Part shown: piece by piece, positions 25,595-32,161 of the stretch
How positions within the stretch are numbered: the stretch's first letter is position 1
Layout: the number at the start of each line of letters is the position of its first letter
From: Ruminococcus callidus
GTDB taxonomy: Bacteria; Bacillota; Clostridia; Oscillospirales; Ruminococcaceae
Direction: 5' to 3'
Assembly: GCF_020709055.1 (NCBI RefSeq)
Contig: NZ_JAJFCK010000028.1
Location: forward strand, 1 to 32,161
Length of the DNA stretch: 32,161 nt
Position numbers and translations under genes: made by a program
The notes under the pieces: generated by a model
Database searches by the model: none
Seen by the model: the letters and a program-made list of their open reading frames with translations, nothing else
What the model was told of the DNA's origin: nothing

Positions 25595-26116
25595 TCATGC
25601 TTTTGAAAAAAACAATTTTGACATATTTGAATGTTCCAGCGTCAGCAGCTTGATCTTACGAGACAGACCGCCGGCGTAACCGGTCAGACTGCCGTCTGTT
25701 CCCACAACTCTGTGACACGGAATCAGAATGGAAATGGCATTGTGTCCCACAGCACCGCCCACCGCCTGCGCCAATCTGCCGGCACGGTGCGAGTCACCGG
25801 AGAGCTGCGCTGCGATCTCCCCGTATGTCATAGTATTTCCATACGGAATTGTCAGGAGAATCTCCCAGACACGTTTCCGAAACGGTGTGGTTTTCATGGA
25901 GAGCGGCGGCAGAACCGGCGGATTCTGTCCGCTGAAATAGCAGTCCAGCCACGCCGATGTCTGCTGGAATATGGGCAGCGATTTCGGCTGGTGCTCGGCA
26001 GAAAGCGTTGATGCAAAGTATTTTTGTCCCCGAAACCAAAGCCCTGTCAGTGCCGTACTATCACTGGCAAGCACAATTTCTCCCAGGGGCGAAGTATAGG
26101 AAAATGTGTACTCCAT
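25595..26116 (-). CDS. ogt: Methylated-DNA-[protein]-cysteine S-methyltransferase
   Basis: This 173-residue suicide repair enzyme removes alkyl groups from O6-alkylguanine in DNA. The acceptor Cys134 lies in IPCHRVVG; the helix-turn-helix segment TPFRKRVWEILLTIPYGNTMTYGEIA and C-terminal YAGGLSRKIKLLTLE are typical. The ATG at 26116 is one base past the stop of the GH9 gene with AGAGGAG upstream, so it is translationally coupled. In-frame codons further upstream lie inside the GH9 gene and are rejected. A short Phe/Lys-rich tail (SKLFFSKA) ends the protein. The cellulase-repair pairing has no obvious functional logic. Confidence 0.95.
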   Translation of the reverse strand: MEYTFSYTSPLGEIVLASDSTALTGLWFRGQKYFASTLSAEHQPKSLPIFQQTSAWLDCYFSGQNPPVLPPLSMKTTPFRKRVWEILLTIPYGNTMTYGEIAAQLSGDSHRAGRLAQAVGGAVGHNAISILIPCHRVVGTDGSLTGYAGGLSRKIKLLTLEHSNMSKLFFSKA

Positions 26117-26117
26117 C

Positions 26118-28637
26118 TCACTCCTCTGCCAGCCGATTCCGCATGATGCACAGATCATAGCCGTTGAGGCTGCCGTCCTTCTGCAAGTCTCCTGCGTTCC
26201 AGTTCGTCAGAGTGCCGTCACCAAGCAGCCACTTTTGCAGCATCACCAGATCGGAGAGATCAAACACGCCGTCTGCATTGACATCGCCCTCTACAGTCTG
26301 GTCGTTTTTGCTCATGATCGCTGCGGTCAGAAAAATCATCGCCGAGTTGCCGTAAATCGTATTCTCGTTTGTCGTCCACTCAGCATCGCTGTCCATGTAG
26401 CATTTTCCGTTGAACTTGGAGAGGCTCCGGTTGTTGCTGGGGTTGGTGCCCTCTGTGAAATAGCCGTTCGGGCAGCGATACGGTTCCAGCTTGGCATCCT
26501 TGGAATAGATGGCGCTGAAGATGTTGGACACGCTGTTTTCGCCGTAACCGGAGACATAGCTAAAGGAAATGGGATTGACACCCAGCAGATAGTCAAAGGC
26601 GTTCTGCATGGAATCCTGCACCTGCTGAGGTACAGCATCTTCCCCATCTGTAATGATGCTTCCAAGCAAAAGGCTCATGGTGCTCAGGGCAACATTGCGG
26701 TTTGATCCCCACCAGTAGCCCCAATTGGGGTAGGCAAGTCCCCAGTTGTTGTACTGGAACATCTTGGTGCGCCATGTCTGGAACTGGGCAAAGACAGCGG
26801 TCATCGCACTGTCCGGCGCATCATTTCCATAGAGATAGCTGAAGTAGCCGAGGAACGATCTTCCGGCATGGTTATAGCTGACGGAGTTGGACGAGAAACA
26901 GTTGGTGTTGCTGGTGTTCTCGCAATTTGCCACAAGATACTGCTCATAGCCCGCAGCATCTCCGCCGGACGCTTTCATTGCCCGATACAGCGAACCGGCT
27001 GCCCAGAACATCTCCCGATCCAGTTCTTCCTGTTTAAAGGTATAAGTGCGATTGGCTGCACCGATGGACATGTTCTTGGGATTGGCGCTGTCTGTCACCC
27101 AATTCCACGCCCGAATTGCGGTATCCAGACACTCCTGCGCAAAGTCAGCATACGCCGGAATCTCCCGATAAACGAGGTATGCGTGCGCCAGCACAGCAGC
27201 AGCCGATGCTGTTGCCTGATGGGAACGGAGGTCGATTTCATCGGACGGCGACTGGTAATCGGAGGTGCTGTACTTGGTATCCTCCAGATAGATCACGCCG
27301 TCCTTATAATTGGCAGCGACATAGAAGGAACCGTCCTTGTCGCTGTGCTCCAGCTTCAGGAGCATGTCCAGCTCCCACTTTGCCTCGCTGAGGATTCCGG
27401 GGGCATCCACATATCGTGCATTGCCGGGGTCTGTTTCCGGAATGTTCAGCTGCATCTCCGAAAAAACCTCCGGATAAAACTCATAGGCGAGCAGAAGATC
27501 CTCCACTGCGGACGCTGCCGTGGATGTATATTTTCCGTAGTCGCCGGCATCGTACCATCCGCCGGAAATATCGAAGGTCTCCGCATTGGAGTTATCCCGA
27601 TCCGACCACTTCTTGACAGTGATGTCATCGGGATGCAGATTCTCTCTGGCAAAGTCGCCGGCGTATTTCTCCTCCAGATCAATCCCCTGTCTTTGATAAT
27701 AATAGTACTTGGACAGATCAGAAAGCAAATTGGCGTAAGCATTGCACTGGATGGTGAAGTGCACGGAATCGATGGTATCCGTGTCCAGATTTTCCTCTAC
27801 ATCCCGTGGCGAACGCACAGCGGCATTCAGTCCGGCATCGGGAATATGGATGTAGTAGGTGCCCGGCGTGGTCAGCTCGTCAAATTGGATGACATGCACC
27901 GATTCTCCGGAGAGCACGTCCTCCTGCTGTGCCGGCGAGAGCGTGCCGGACAAAGCGATTTCGCCAGTGCCCGCATTGATGATCTCGTAAGTCTTTCCGT
28001 CCAGCGAACCAAACTTGCTGAAATAGCTGACTCTGGCCGTTTTGACGGCATCCGCCTCATATCCCGCCTGATTGACCTTGATAAAGGGATACTGCCGCTC
28101 GTCATCGGTGGAACTGATGGTCACGTTCTGAAACGAGAGCGTTGTGCCGGAGGGAACTCCGCCAACGTAAATATACCAGAGGTCTTCCAAACTGAATCCG
28201 GCATCGTCATTGGCATCCACCAGTTCCTTGATCGGCAGGGAATAGGATTTCCATCCCGTTCCGGCGGTGAAGCTGGGTGCAGAATCCAAGTCGTTCCAGC
28301 AGATGCGCACGACATCGTTATGCCGCTTGGACACCAGTCCCACACGGAACGAACACTCCCCTGTTCCGTTGCTGCGCACCTCAAAATTCAGCGAACCGTT
28401 GGCGTAATAATCCCGAATGCTCACCGCCGACCAGCTGGTATTTGGGGTCAGATTTGCTCCGCCCCAGCTCAGCGTCGTCCAGGAGTTCGTACCGCCGTTG
28501 TCCACTAAGATGGTCTGCAATTGCAACCCCGGCGTTTCCTGTGCGTTGGCGGCTGCGACACCAAGCGCGGCGACATTGCACAGAAGCACCGCACTCATTG
28601 CCGCCGCAAGCAGGCGTTTTCCAAAAAGTTTTTTCAT
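26118..28637 (-). CDS. Secreted GH9 glycoside hydrolase with type I dockerin
   Basis: This 839-residue modular enzyme has a signal peptide (1 to about 32, KR then an Ala/Val/Leu core ending AANA). A carbohydrate-binding-like beta domain follows (about 38-185), then the CelD-type immunoglobulin domain starting at YPFIKVNQAGY. The GH9 (alpha/alpha)6 barrel contains GGWYDAGDYGKY (Asp363 and Asp366, base and helper) and the acid Glu758 in TTNENTIYGN. The dockerin (about 785-839) has two calcium loops, GDVNADGVFDLSDL and GDLQKDGSLNGYDL. It should attach to a cellulosome scaffoldin. The family HHR motif after YVSGYG is replaced by unrelated residues (SNIFSAIYSKDA), implying an altered -1 subsite or substrate. 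The ATG at 28637 has GGGGAGG; the earlier in-frame Met is rejected. Confidence 0.93.
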   Translation of the reverse strand: MKKLFGKRLLAAAMSAVLLCNVAALGVAAANAQETPGLQLQTILVDNGGTNSWTTLSWGGANLTPNTSWSAVSIRDYYANGSLNFEVRSNGTGECSFRVGLVSKRHNDVVRICWNDLDSAPSFTAGTGWKSYSLPIKELVDANDDAGFSLEDLWYIYVGGVPSGTTLSFQNVTISSTDDERQYPFIKVNQAGYEADAVKTARVSYFSKFGSLDGKTYEIINAGTGEIALSGTLSPAQQEDVLSGESVHVIQFDELTTPGTYYIHIPDAGLNAAVRSPRDVEENLDTDTIDSVHFTIQCNAYANLLSDLSKYYYYQRQGIDLEEKYAGDFARENLHPDDITVKKWSDRDNSNAETFDISGGWYDAGDYGKYTSTAASAVEDLLLAYEFYPEVFSEMQLNIPETDPGNARYVDAPGILSEAKWELDMLLKLEHSDKDGSFYVAANYKDGVIYLEDTKYSTSDYQSPSDEIDLRSHQATASAAAVLAHAYLVYREIPAYADFAQECLDTAIRAWNWVTDSANPKNMSIGAANRTYTFKQEELDREMFWAAGSLYRAMKASGGDAAGYEQYLVANCENTSNTNCFSSNSVSYNHAGRSFLGYFSYLYGNDAPDSAMTAVFAQFQTWRTKMFQYNNWGLAYPNWGYWWGSNRNVALSTMSLLLGSIITDGEDAVPQQVQDSMQNAFDYLLGVNPISFSYVSGYGENSVSNIFSAIYSKDAKLEPYRCPNGYFTEGTNPSNNRSLSKFNGKCYMDSDAEWTTNENTIYGNSAMIFLTAAIMSKNDQTVEGDVNADGVFDLSDLVMLQKWLLGDGTLTNWNAGDLQKDGSLNGYDLCIMRNRLAEE

Positions 28638-28675
28638 GATTGCCTCCCCTGTTTTTTCGAAAATCAAGTGTGTTT

Positions 28676-28704
28676 ATTATAGCATAACCGACGGAAAGAA
28701 TCAA
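28676..28704 (-). promoter_or_regulatory. Promoter of the GH9-ogt operon
   Basis: On the minus strand TTGATT (28704-28699), 17 bp and a perfect TATAAT (28681-28676) lie about 40 bases upstream of the GH9 ATG. No other gene lies between. Confidence 0.8.
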
Positions 28705-28785
28705 GGCACATGAAGCGGATCATGGAACACGAAAAATCATAATTGTAACTTTTTTTAGAACGGACAGGCGTTTGTCCGGCTCTAT

Positions 28786-28794
28786 TGCTATAAT
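28786..28794 (+). promoter_or_regulatory. Possible extended -10 promoter, plus strand
   Basis: TGCTATAAT is an extended -10 match; no clear -35 lies 17 bp upstream, where a small palindrome CGGACA-6-TGTCCG (28761-28778) sits. It would be a distal promoter for the plus-strand operon, about 260 bases before the first start codon. Confidence 0.4.
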
Positions 28795-28908
28795 AGAATC
28801 AAGATCCGATTTTGAACGACAAAAATCAAAATGACATTGGATTTGCAACAGTATCTATTCTCCATTCAAATATAGGATTCTGTTCATTCAACGTATGTCG
28901 AATTATGC

Positions 28909-28937
28909 TTGCCAATCTGTTTTTTGTGTGGTATACT
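28909..28937 (+). promoter_or_regulatory. Main promoter of the AAA+ operon
   Basis: TTGCCA (28909-28914), 17 bp and TATACT (28932-28937) preceded by TGG form a strong extended -10 promoter. The leader of about 110 bases contains a 7-bp inverted repeat ATGTTGC...GCAACAT. I see no gene in 28638-29054 on either strand. Confidence 0.75.
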
Positions 28938-29054
28938 AAATTTGAAATGGTAAATAGTATTAACCACCTGAGATGTTGCTTAGAGTCTGTGCTGTATGGC
29001 GCAACATGCAGAACAGATTTCTATATAAAAAACATTAAAACGCAAAGGAGAAGA

Positions 29055-29480
29055 ATGCAAATGGAAATTGGAACGATGTGCATTATTGGTGGCGCCGCTA
29101 TCGCTGCTGGAATCATCATTTATGCATGCACCAAGAAAAGCAATTCGAGCAGCAGTACGCTCACCGAAGTGTTCACTGGTGCAACGGACGAGCAGCTGGT
29201 GGTTGACCACCTCAGCGGAAAGGAGCTCACCTCTTGGTTTCGGGAAAAGAATCCCACGCAGAGCTACACGAATGTGATTCTCTATCCCAACGAAAAAAAC
29301 ATTGCGCAGTTTCACTTGCCGAAAAACATCATCAATAACGCCGGCAATTTGATTGTACAAGCAGTATTCAACGAAAAAACAGATCAGGTCGTGATTTGCC
29401 GCTCTGTATTGTTCGAAAGCATCGATGACAAGCTGTCCAATACATTGGCGCAGCACGACGGTATCGTTATCGTAGAATAA
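29055..29480 (+). CDS. Unknown membrane protein with shared C-terminal module
   Basis: I do not recognise this 141-residue protein. One predicted transmembrane helix (about 8-26, CIIGGAAIAAGIIIYAC) is followed by KK and a Ser-rich linker, implying a cytoplasmic C-terminal domain. The last 45 residues (from about NLIVQAVFNEKTDQVV to the end, DGIVIVE) align with the C-termini of the genes at 29878-30237 and 30257-30757. The ATG at 29055 follows AAAGGAG by 4 bases; another ATG two codons later (29061) has 10-base spacing and is nearly as good. The open frame extends upstream to 28812, but that part lies in the promoter region and is A/T-rich. It is first in a five-gene operon ending with an AAA+ ATPase. 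Confidence 0.75.
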   Translation: MQMEIGTMCIIGGAAIAAGIIIYACTKKSNSSSSTLTEVFTGATDEQLVVDHLSGKELTSWFREKNPTQSYTNVILYPNEKNIAQFHLPKNIINNAGNLIVQAVFNEKTDQVVICRSVLFESIDDKLSNTLAQHDGIVIVE

Positions 29481-29498
29481 CAGAAGGAGCGTGAGACA

Positions 29499-29762
29499 AT
29501 GTTTTTACCGTTCTTACCATTGATCGGTGGAATTGTTGGTTTCGCTGCTGGTTACGCTATCGCAGCGGCCGTTGAGTATCTGAACGGTCCAAAAATCAAA
29601 GAGCTCCAGGCGAAGAAAAAACTTGGAAAGGCGATCGCATGCGTTGCCAAAAAAGCCGGCCGTGTCACTTTTAAAGATCTGGATAGTGGCAAGTGTAGTG
29701 ATGTAGAATGCGAAAAAGTTGGAGATGATATTCAAGTCGGGAAAAAATACTATTATAACTAA
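29499..29762 (+). CDS. Unknown small membrane protein, glycine-rich helix
   Basis: I do not recognise this 87-residue protein. Its N-terminal half is a glycine- and alanine-spaced transmembrane helix (FLPLIGGIVGFAAGYAIAAA), with spacing like a glycine zipper that could pack with other helices. The second half is basic, then a small beta-rich segment (GRVTFKDLDSG, two Cys at about 66 and 72, ending GKKYYYN). It lacks the C-terminal module of its neighbours. GAAGGAG lies about 9 bases before the ATG, and the gene is 18 bp after the first operon gene. The 115 bp that follow contain a small hairpin (TGCAC-7-GTGCA, 29771-29787) and no gene. Confidence 0.72.
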   Translation: MFLPFLPLIGGIVGFAAGYAIAAAVEYLNGPKIKELQAKKKLGKAIACVAKKAGRVTFKDLDSGKCSDVECEKVGDDIQVGKKYYYN

Positions 29763-29877
29763 GGCGATACTGCACAAGGATCGTGCAACAGATTTTATCC
29801 GTATCAAGCGCATTGCACCGCTGTCCATTCTTCGGACGGTGTGATGATCGCAAAACAAAAATTTGGAGGTCTTAATT

Positions 29878-30237
29878 ATGTTTCTTTTTGGTTTAGGTGC
29901 AGCCCTTGCAAGTGCGCTGCTTGTTGTGGCAGTTGCCGGACTGGCTTATCTGGCATACCGGTTAACTGTAAAAATTTTAAGAAGCTATCGGAGGAAAAAG
30001 CAGACTAAACTTATCATGGCAAACATGGGCGCTCTCATCAAAGAAGTTCCGAACAGGGAAAAGCGCACCCTATCTTTCGATGATCTGGAAGAAATGGAAG
30101 ATGAGACAATCGTTGCAGAGTATGACGAAGACAGCGGCGAGGTTATACAGGCAAACTTTGTCGGCGACAAAGGCATGGATAACAACATCGAAAACGCACT
30201 CAATCGCAATCATGGTGTAATGTTTATCGAAGATTAA
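29878..30237 (+). CDS. Unknown membrane protein with shared C-terminal module
   Basis: I do not recognise this 119-residue protein. The N-terminus is one long hydrophobic helix (3-29, rich in Ala, Leu, Val), followed by a strongly basic stretch (YRRKKQTK) that should keep the remainder in the cytoplasm. The C-terminal module runs from ETIVAEYDEDSGEVIQANF to the end, GVMFIED, and closely matches the protein encoded next (EYVIAEYDE...GGILFIVD). The ATG at 29878 is chosen because GGAGG lies 8 bases upstream; the TTG codon at 29863, which would add five residues, overlaps that site. The gap to the following gene is 19 bp. Confidence 0.78.
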   Translation: MFLFGLGAALASALLVVAVAGLAYLAYRLTVKILRSYRRKKQTKLIMANMGALIKEVPNREKRTLSFDDLEEMEDETIVAEYDEDSGEVIQANFVGDKGMDNNIENALNRNHGVMFIED

Positions 30238-30256
30238 GCAAGGAGGAAAAGTCAAA

Positions 30257-30757
30257 ATGTATCATGAGTATGATTCCAGAACATCAAACGGCGCAGCCAA
30301 CAACGGAGGAACAAACCGGAGGCATGGCCTTGTAGATGCATTCAATGGCCTAGCTTCATTAGTTTCCGGCGCATATCAGATTTTTGCGCCAGTACTGACG
30401 GATATTATGGATCGCGCAAGAAGCGCATCGGAAAATATCACGCAAAGCCTGAACGGAATTCTCGAAATCTATCGGATTGACCGCACCGTTGACGTTGCCT
30501 ATCTGAAAGGTTACCGGAAAAAAAACGGTTCTCAAATTATCATCGCCCAGGTAAGAGCACTTCTGGCAAATGCACCGATTTCTCCGAACGATAACATGCA
30601 TTTGCTGGACGAGGAATATGTCATTGCCGAGTACGATGAAGCCCATGAAAGAATCGTTCAGTCTGACTTTATCTGCCGTGAGAAGATCGCCAGCAACATC
30701 ATGGAAAACCTGAATGCAAACGGCGGCATCCTTTTCATTGTAGACAAAACAAAATAA
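30257..30757 (+). CDS. Unknown protein with shared C-terminal module, no clear TM
   Basis: I do not recognise this 166-residue protein. A polar Asn/Gly/Arg-rich N-terminus (1-24) is followed by amphipathic helix-forming sequence (about 26-75) rather than a convincing membrane span. A basic patch GYRKKNGS parallels YRRKKQTK of the preceding protein, and the C-terminal module follows (VIAEYDEAHERIVQSDF through GGILFIVDKTK). The module is thus preceded in both by the same basic motif and a helix (IIAQVRALL versus IMANMGALI), extending homology to about 75 residues. AAGGAGG lies 10 bases before the ATG. The AAA+ gene starts 11 bp downstream. Confidence 0.78.
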   Translation: MYHEYDSRTSNGAANNGGTNRRHGLVDAFNGLASLVSGAYQIFAPVLTDIMDRARSASENITQSLNGILEIYRIDRTVDVAYLKGYRKKNGSQIIIAQVRALLANAPISPNDNMHLLDEEYVIAEYDEAHERIVQSDFICREKIASNIMENLNANGGILFIVDKTK

Positions 30758-30768
30758 AGGAAACAGCG

Positions 30769-32109
30769 ATGAAAATTTACTTTTATTATGATGCAAAAAA
30801 GCTAAACGAATCTGCCATCGTTCAGCGTGAAATCATTGCGATTGCACAGGCAAATCTTCAAAACAAGGTAGATTCTGTCGAAGTGAAAAAATGCAACAAC
30901 CTGAAACTTGGAAAAAGTGAGCTGGCTTATTACTGCGTCATAGACGGCAAGCTTGAGGGCGATGCGTTAAGCAAAAAACGAGCTTTCGAAACAGCACTCA
31001 GCAAAGCGTTTTCGCAGAAAACAGGATGCGTCCTCCCGTACAACGTGAAAGTACAGACTGATTTCAACCCGCAAAGCATAATGGCATCAGCAAGCAAGCG
31101 TACCTCTGCAGCCGGCGGAACAGGCTCTGAGGATGAGACAGAATTCGACTACGAAAAGCGTGCAGAGATGTACAAGCCTGTGGAACCGTCCTACACATTC
31201 GATCGTGTGATTCTTCCGCCCATTGTGCTGGAAAAAATTGAGGAGTCCCTCGCCATCGTAGAATGCGAAAACAAAGTGTTTCAAGAGTGGGGACTTTCTG
31301 TCGTTCAGCCGAATCCGTCTTCCGCACTGAGTTTTTACGGTCCTTCCGGAACCGGTAAAACCATGGCGGCAGAGGCAATTGCGCACAAGCTGGGAAAGAA
31401 GATTCTCAAAGTCAGCTACGCCGACATTGAGAGTAAATTCCACGGCGAGGGTCCGAAGATGGTCAAAGCGATTTTCCTTGCTGCCCAGAAAGAGCAGGCG
31501 GTTCTGTTTATTGATGAGGCAGATTCCCTCCTTTCCAAACGTCTGACAAATGTCACACAAGGTTCTGAACAGGCGATCAACTCCATGAGAAGCCAGCTGC
31601 TCATCTGTCTGGAAGAATTCAAGGGCATTGTCATTTTTGCCACAAATCTGGTGGTGAACTATGACCAGGCTTTTCTCACCAGACTCATCAGCGTTGAATT
31701 CATTAAACCGGACAAAGATTGCCGGAAGAAGATCTGGGATGTGCATATCACCGGAAATGGTATCAAAATCCCTCTCGCAAGTGATGTCAATACTGAAGAA
31801 CTGGCAGAAAAATATGAGTTCTGCGGAAGAGAAATCCGCAAGGCAGTCATCAACGCATGCGTTTCTGTGGCAATGCGGAATTGCGCTATCGTACAGCAAA
31901 ACGATTTTATCAAGGCGTGCGAAAAGATAAAATACGAGGAAGAACGCCTTGCCAATGCAGAAGATCACACACAATCCGGCAGAGCTGTTTCTCCGTCGCA
32001 AAAGAATATCATTCAGGAAGCAATCAAGGCAAAACTGAATCAGGAGCATTCCGAAGGAAACGGAACCGATTCGTCTGAACCTGCGGAAAAAGAAACTGTT
32101 CCTGTATAA
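30769..32109 (+). CDS. AAA+ ATPase (classical AAA clade), no protease domain
   Basis: This 446-residue ATPase has an N-terminal domain of about 110 residues that I do not recognise and a linker leading to one AAA module. Motifs are Walker A GPSGTGKT (191-198), Walker B VLFIDEAD (245-252), sensor 1 Asn293 in FATN, a single candidate arginine finger Arg305 in FLTRLI and a sensor 2 region CGREIRKA (352-359). The polar, acidic C-terminal tail (about 400-446) looks disordered. There is no HExxH zinc motif, so it is not FtsH; the module is nearest the FtsH/Vps4/spastin type, with Bacillus YjoB as a loose analogue. Known role of such enzymes: unfolding or disassembling proteins. AAAGGA precedes the ATG by 7 bases. 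Its targets are plausibly the operon's membrane proteins (inference). Confidence 0.9.
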   Translation: MKIYFYYDAKKLNESAIVQREIIAIAQANLQNKVDSVEVKKCNNLKLGKSELAYYCVIDGKLEGDALSKKRAFETALSKAFSQKTGCVLPYNVKVQTDFNPQSIMASASKRTSAAGGTGSEDETEFDYEKRAEMYKPVEPSYTFDRVILPPIVLEKIEESLAIVECENKVFQEWGLSVVQPNPSSALSFYGPSGTGKTMAAEAIAHKLGKKILKVSYADIESKFHGEGPKMVKAIFLAAQKEQAVLFIDEADSLLSKRLTNVTQGSEQAINSMRSQLLICLEEFKGIVIFATNLVVNYDQAFLTRLISVEFIKPDKDCRKKIWDVHITGNGIKIPLASDVNTEELAEKYEFCGREIRKAVINACVSVAMRNCAIVQQNDFIKACEKIKYEEERLANAEDHTQSGRAVSPSQKNIIQEAIKAKLNQEHSEGNGTDSSEPAEKETVPV

Positions 32110-32161
32110 GAACCTGTCTTCACAAGCGTATACACGTGTCTTTTCGGCAAATTTTGCTGCA

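Noticed and set aside
28812..29054. N-terminal extension of the first AAA-operon gene, giving 222 residues
   Set aside because: The extension covers the best promoter (28909-28937), has no ribosome binding site and encodes unlikely sequence; AAAGGAG sits just before 29055.
30769..32109. FtsH or another ATP-dependent protease
   Set aside because: The AAA module is similar, but there are no transmembrane helices and no HExxH zinc site, and the protein ends in a polar tail.
1..32161. tRNA, rRNA, CRISPR arrays, insertion sequences or phage integrase
   Set aside because: I saw no direct-repeat array, transposase or integrase motif, or cloverleaf on either strand, though a covariance search could not be run.

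Overview
The window looks like a chromosomal segment of a cellulosome-forming, Ruminococcus-type gut clostridium (Bacillota). The main evidence is a secreted GH9 glycosidase with a C-terminal type I dockerin, strong AGGAGG-type ribosome binding sites, LicT/BglG-style PTS control and a moderately high G+C content. Ruminococcus champanellensis or a close relative would fit, but this is an inference and not proven by the sequence.

Region 1 (74-19450, all minus strand) is one tightly packed hybrid biosynthetic gene cluster. Transcription runs from about 19415 down to a strong hairpin at 74-115. In transcription order it encodes an Sfp-type phosphopantetheinyl transferase, a saccharopine-dehydrogenase-like NAD(P) enzyme, an AT-less polyketide synthase (KS-ACP-ACP), a free-standing condensation domain, an SDR ketoreductase, a bimodular NRPS (Cy-A-PCP-Cy-A-PCP), a type II thioesterase, a discrete ACP, a FabF-like ketosynthase, a short CLF-like ketosynthase lacking the catalytic Cys, an ABC exporter (ATPase plus FtsX/MacB-type permease) and a second thioesterase with a Cys in the nucleophile position. 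Both NRPS condensation domains carry the DxxxxDxxS heterocyclization motif and both adenylation pockets read as cysteine, so the predicted core is a polyketide- or acyl-linked bis-thiazoline (or thiazolidine). The promoter is near-consensus and has a perfect inverted repeat over the predicted transcription start. No regulator, acyltransferase or aryl-acid starter gene is present in the window.

Region 2 (19566-25494, minus) is a general PTS operon: a LicT-type antiterminator, a glucose-family EIICBA permease, HPr, a family I inorganic pyrophosphatase and enzyme I, ended by a classic intrinsic terminator. HPr has Lys at position 46 instead of the regulatory Ser.

Region 3 (25542-28704, minus) holds the dockerin-bearing GH9 enzyme, which is translationally coupled to an O6-methylguanine-DNA methyltransferase (ogt).

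Region 4 (28786-32109, plus) is a visibly more A+T-rich five-gene operon. Three genes encode small proteins with one predicted membrane helix each and one encodes a soluble or amphipathic protein; the last encodes an AAA+ ATPase without a protease domain. Three of the four small proteins share a C-terminal module of about 45 residues that ends in a G-[IV]-hydrophobic-acidic tail. I do not recognise this arrangement. It and the thiazoline/polyketide cluster are the two best candidates for undescribed systems here.
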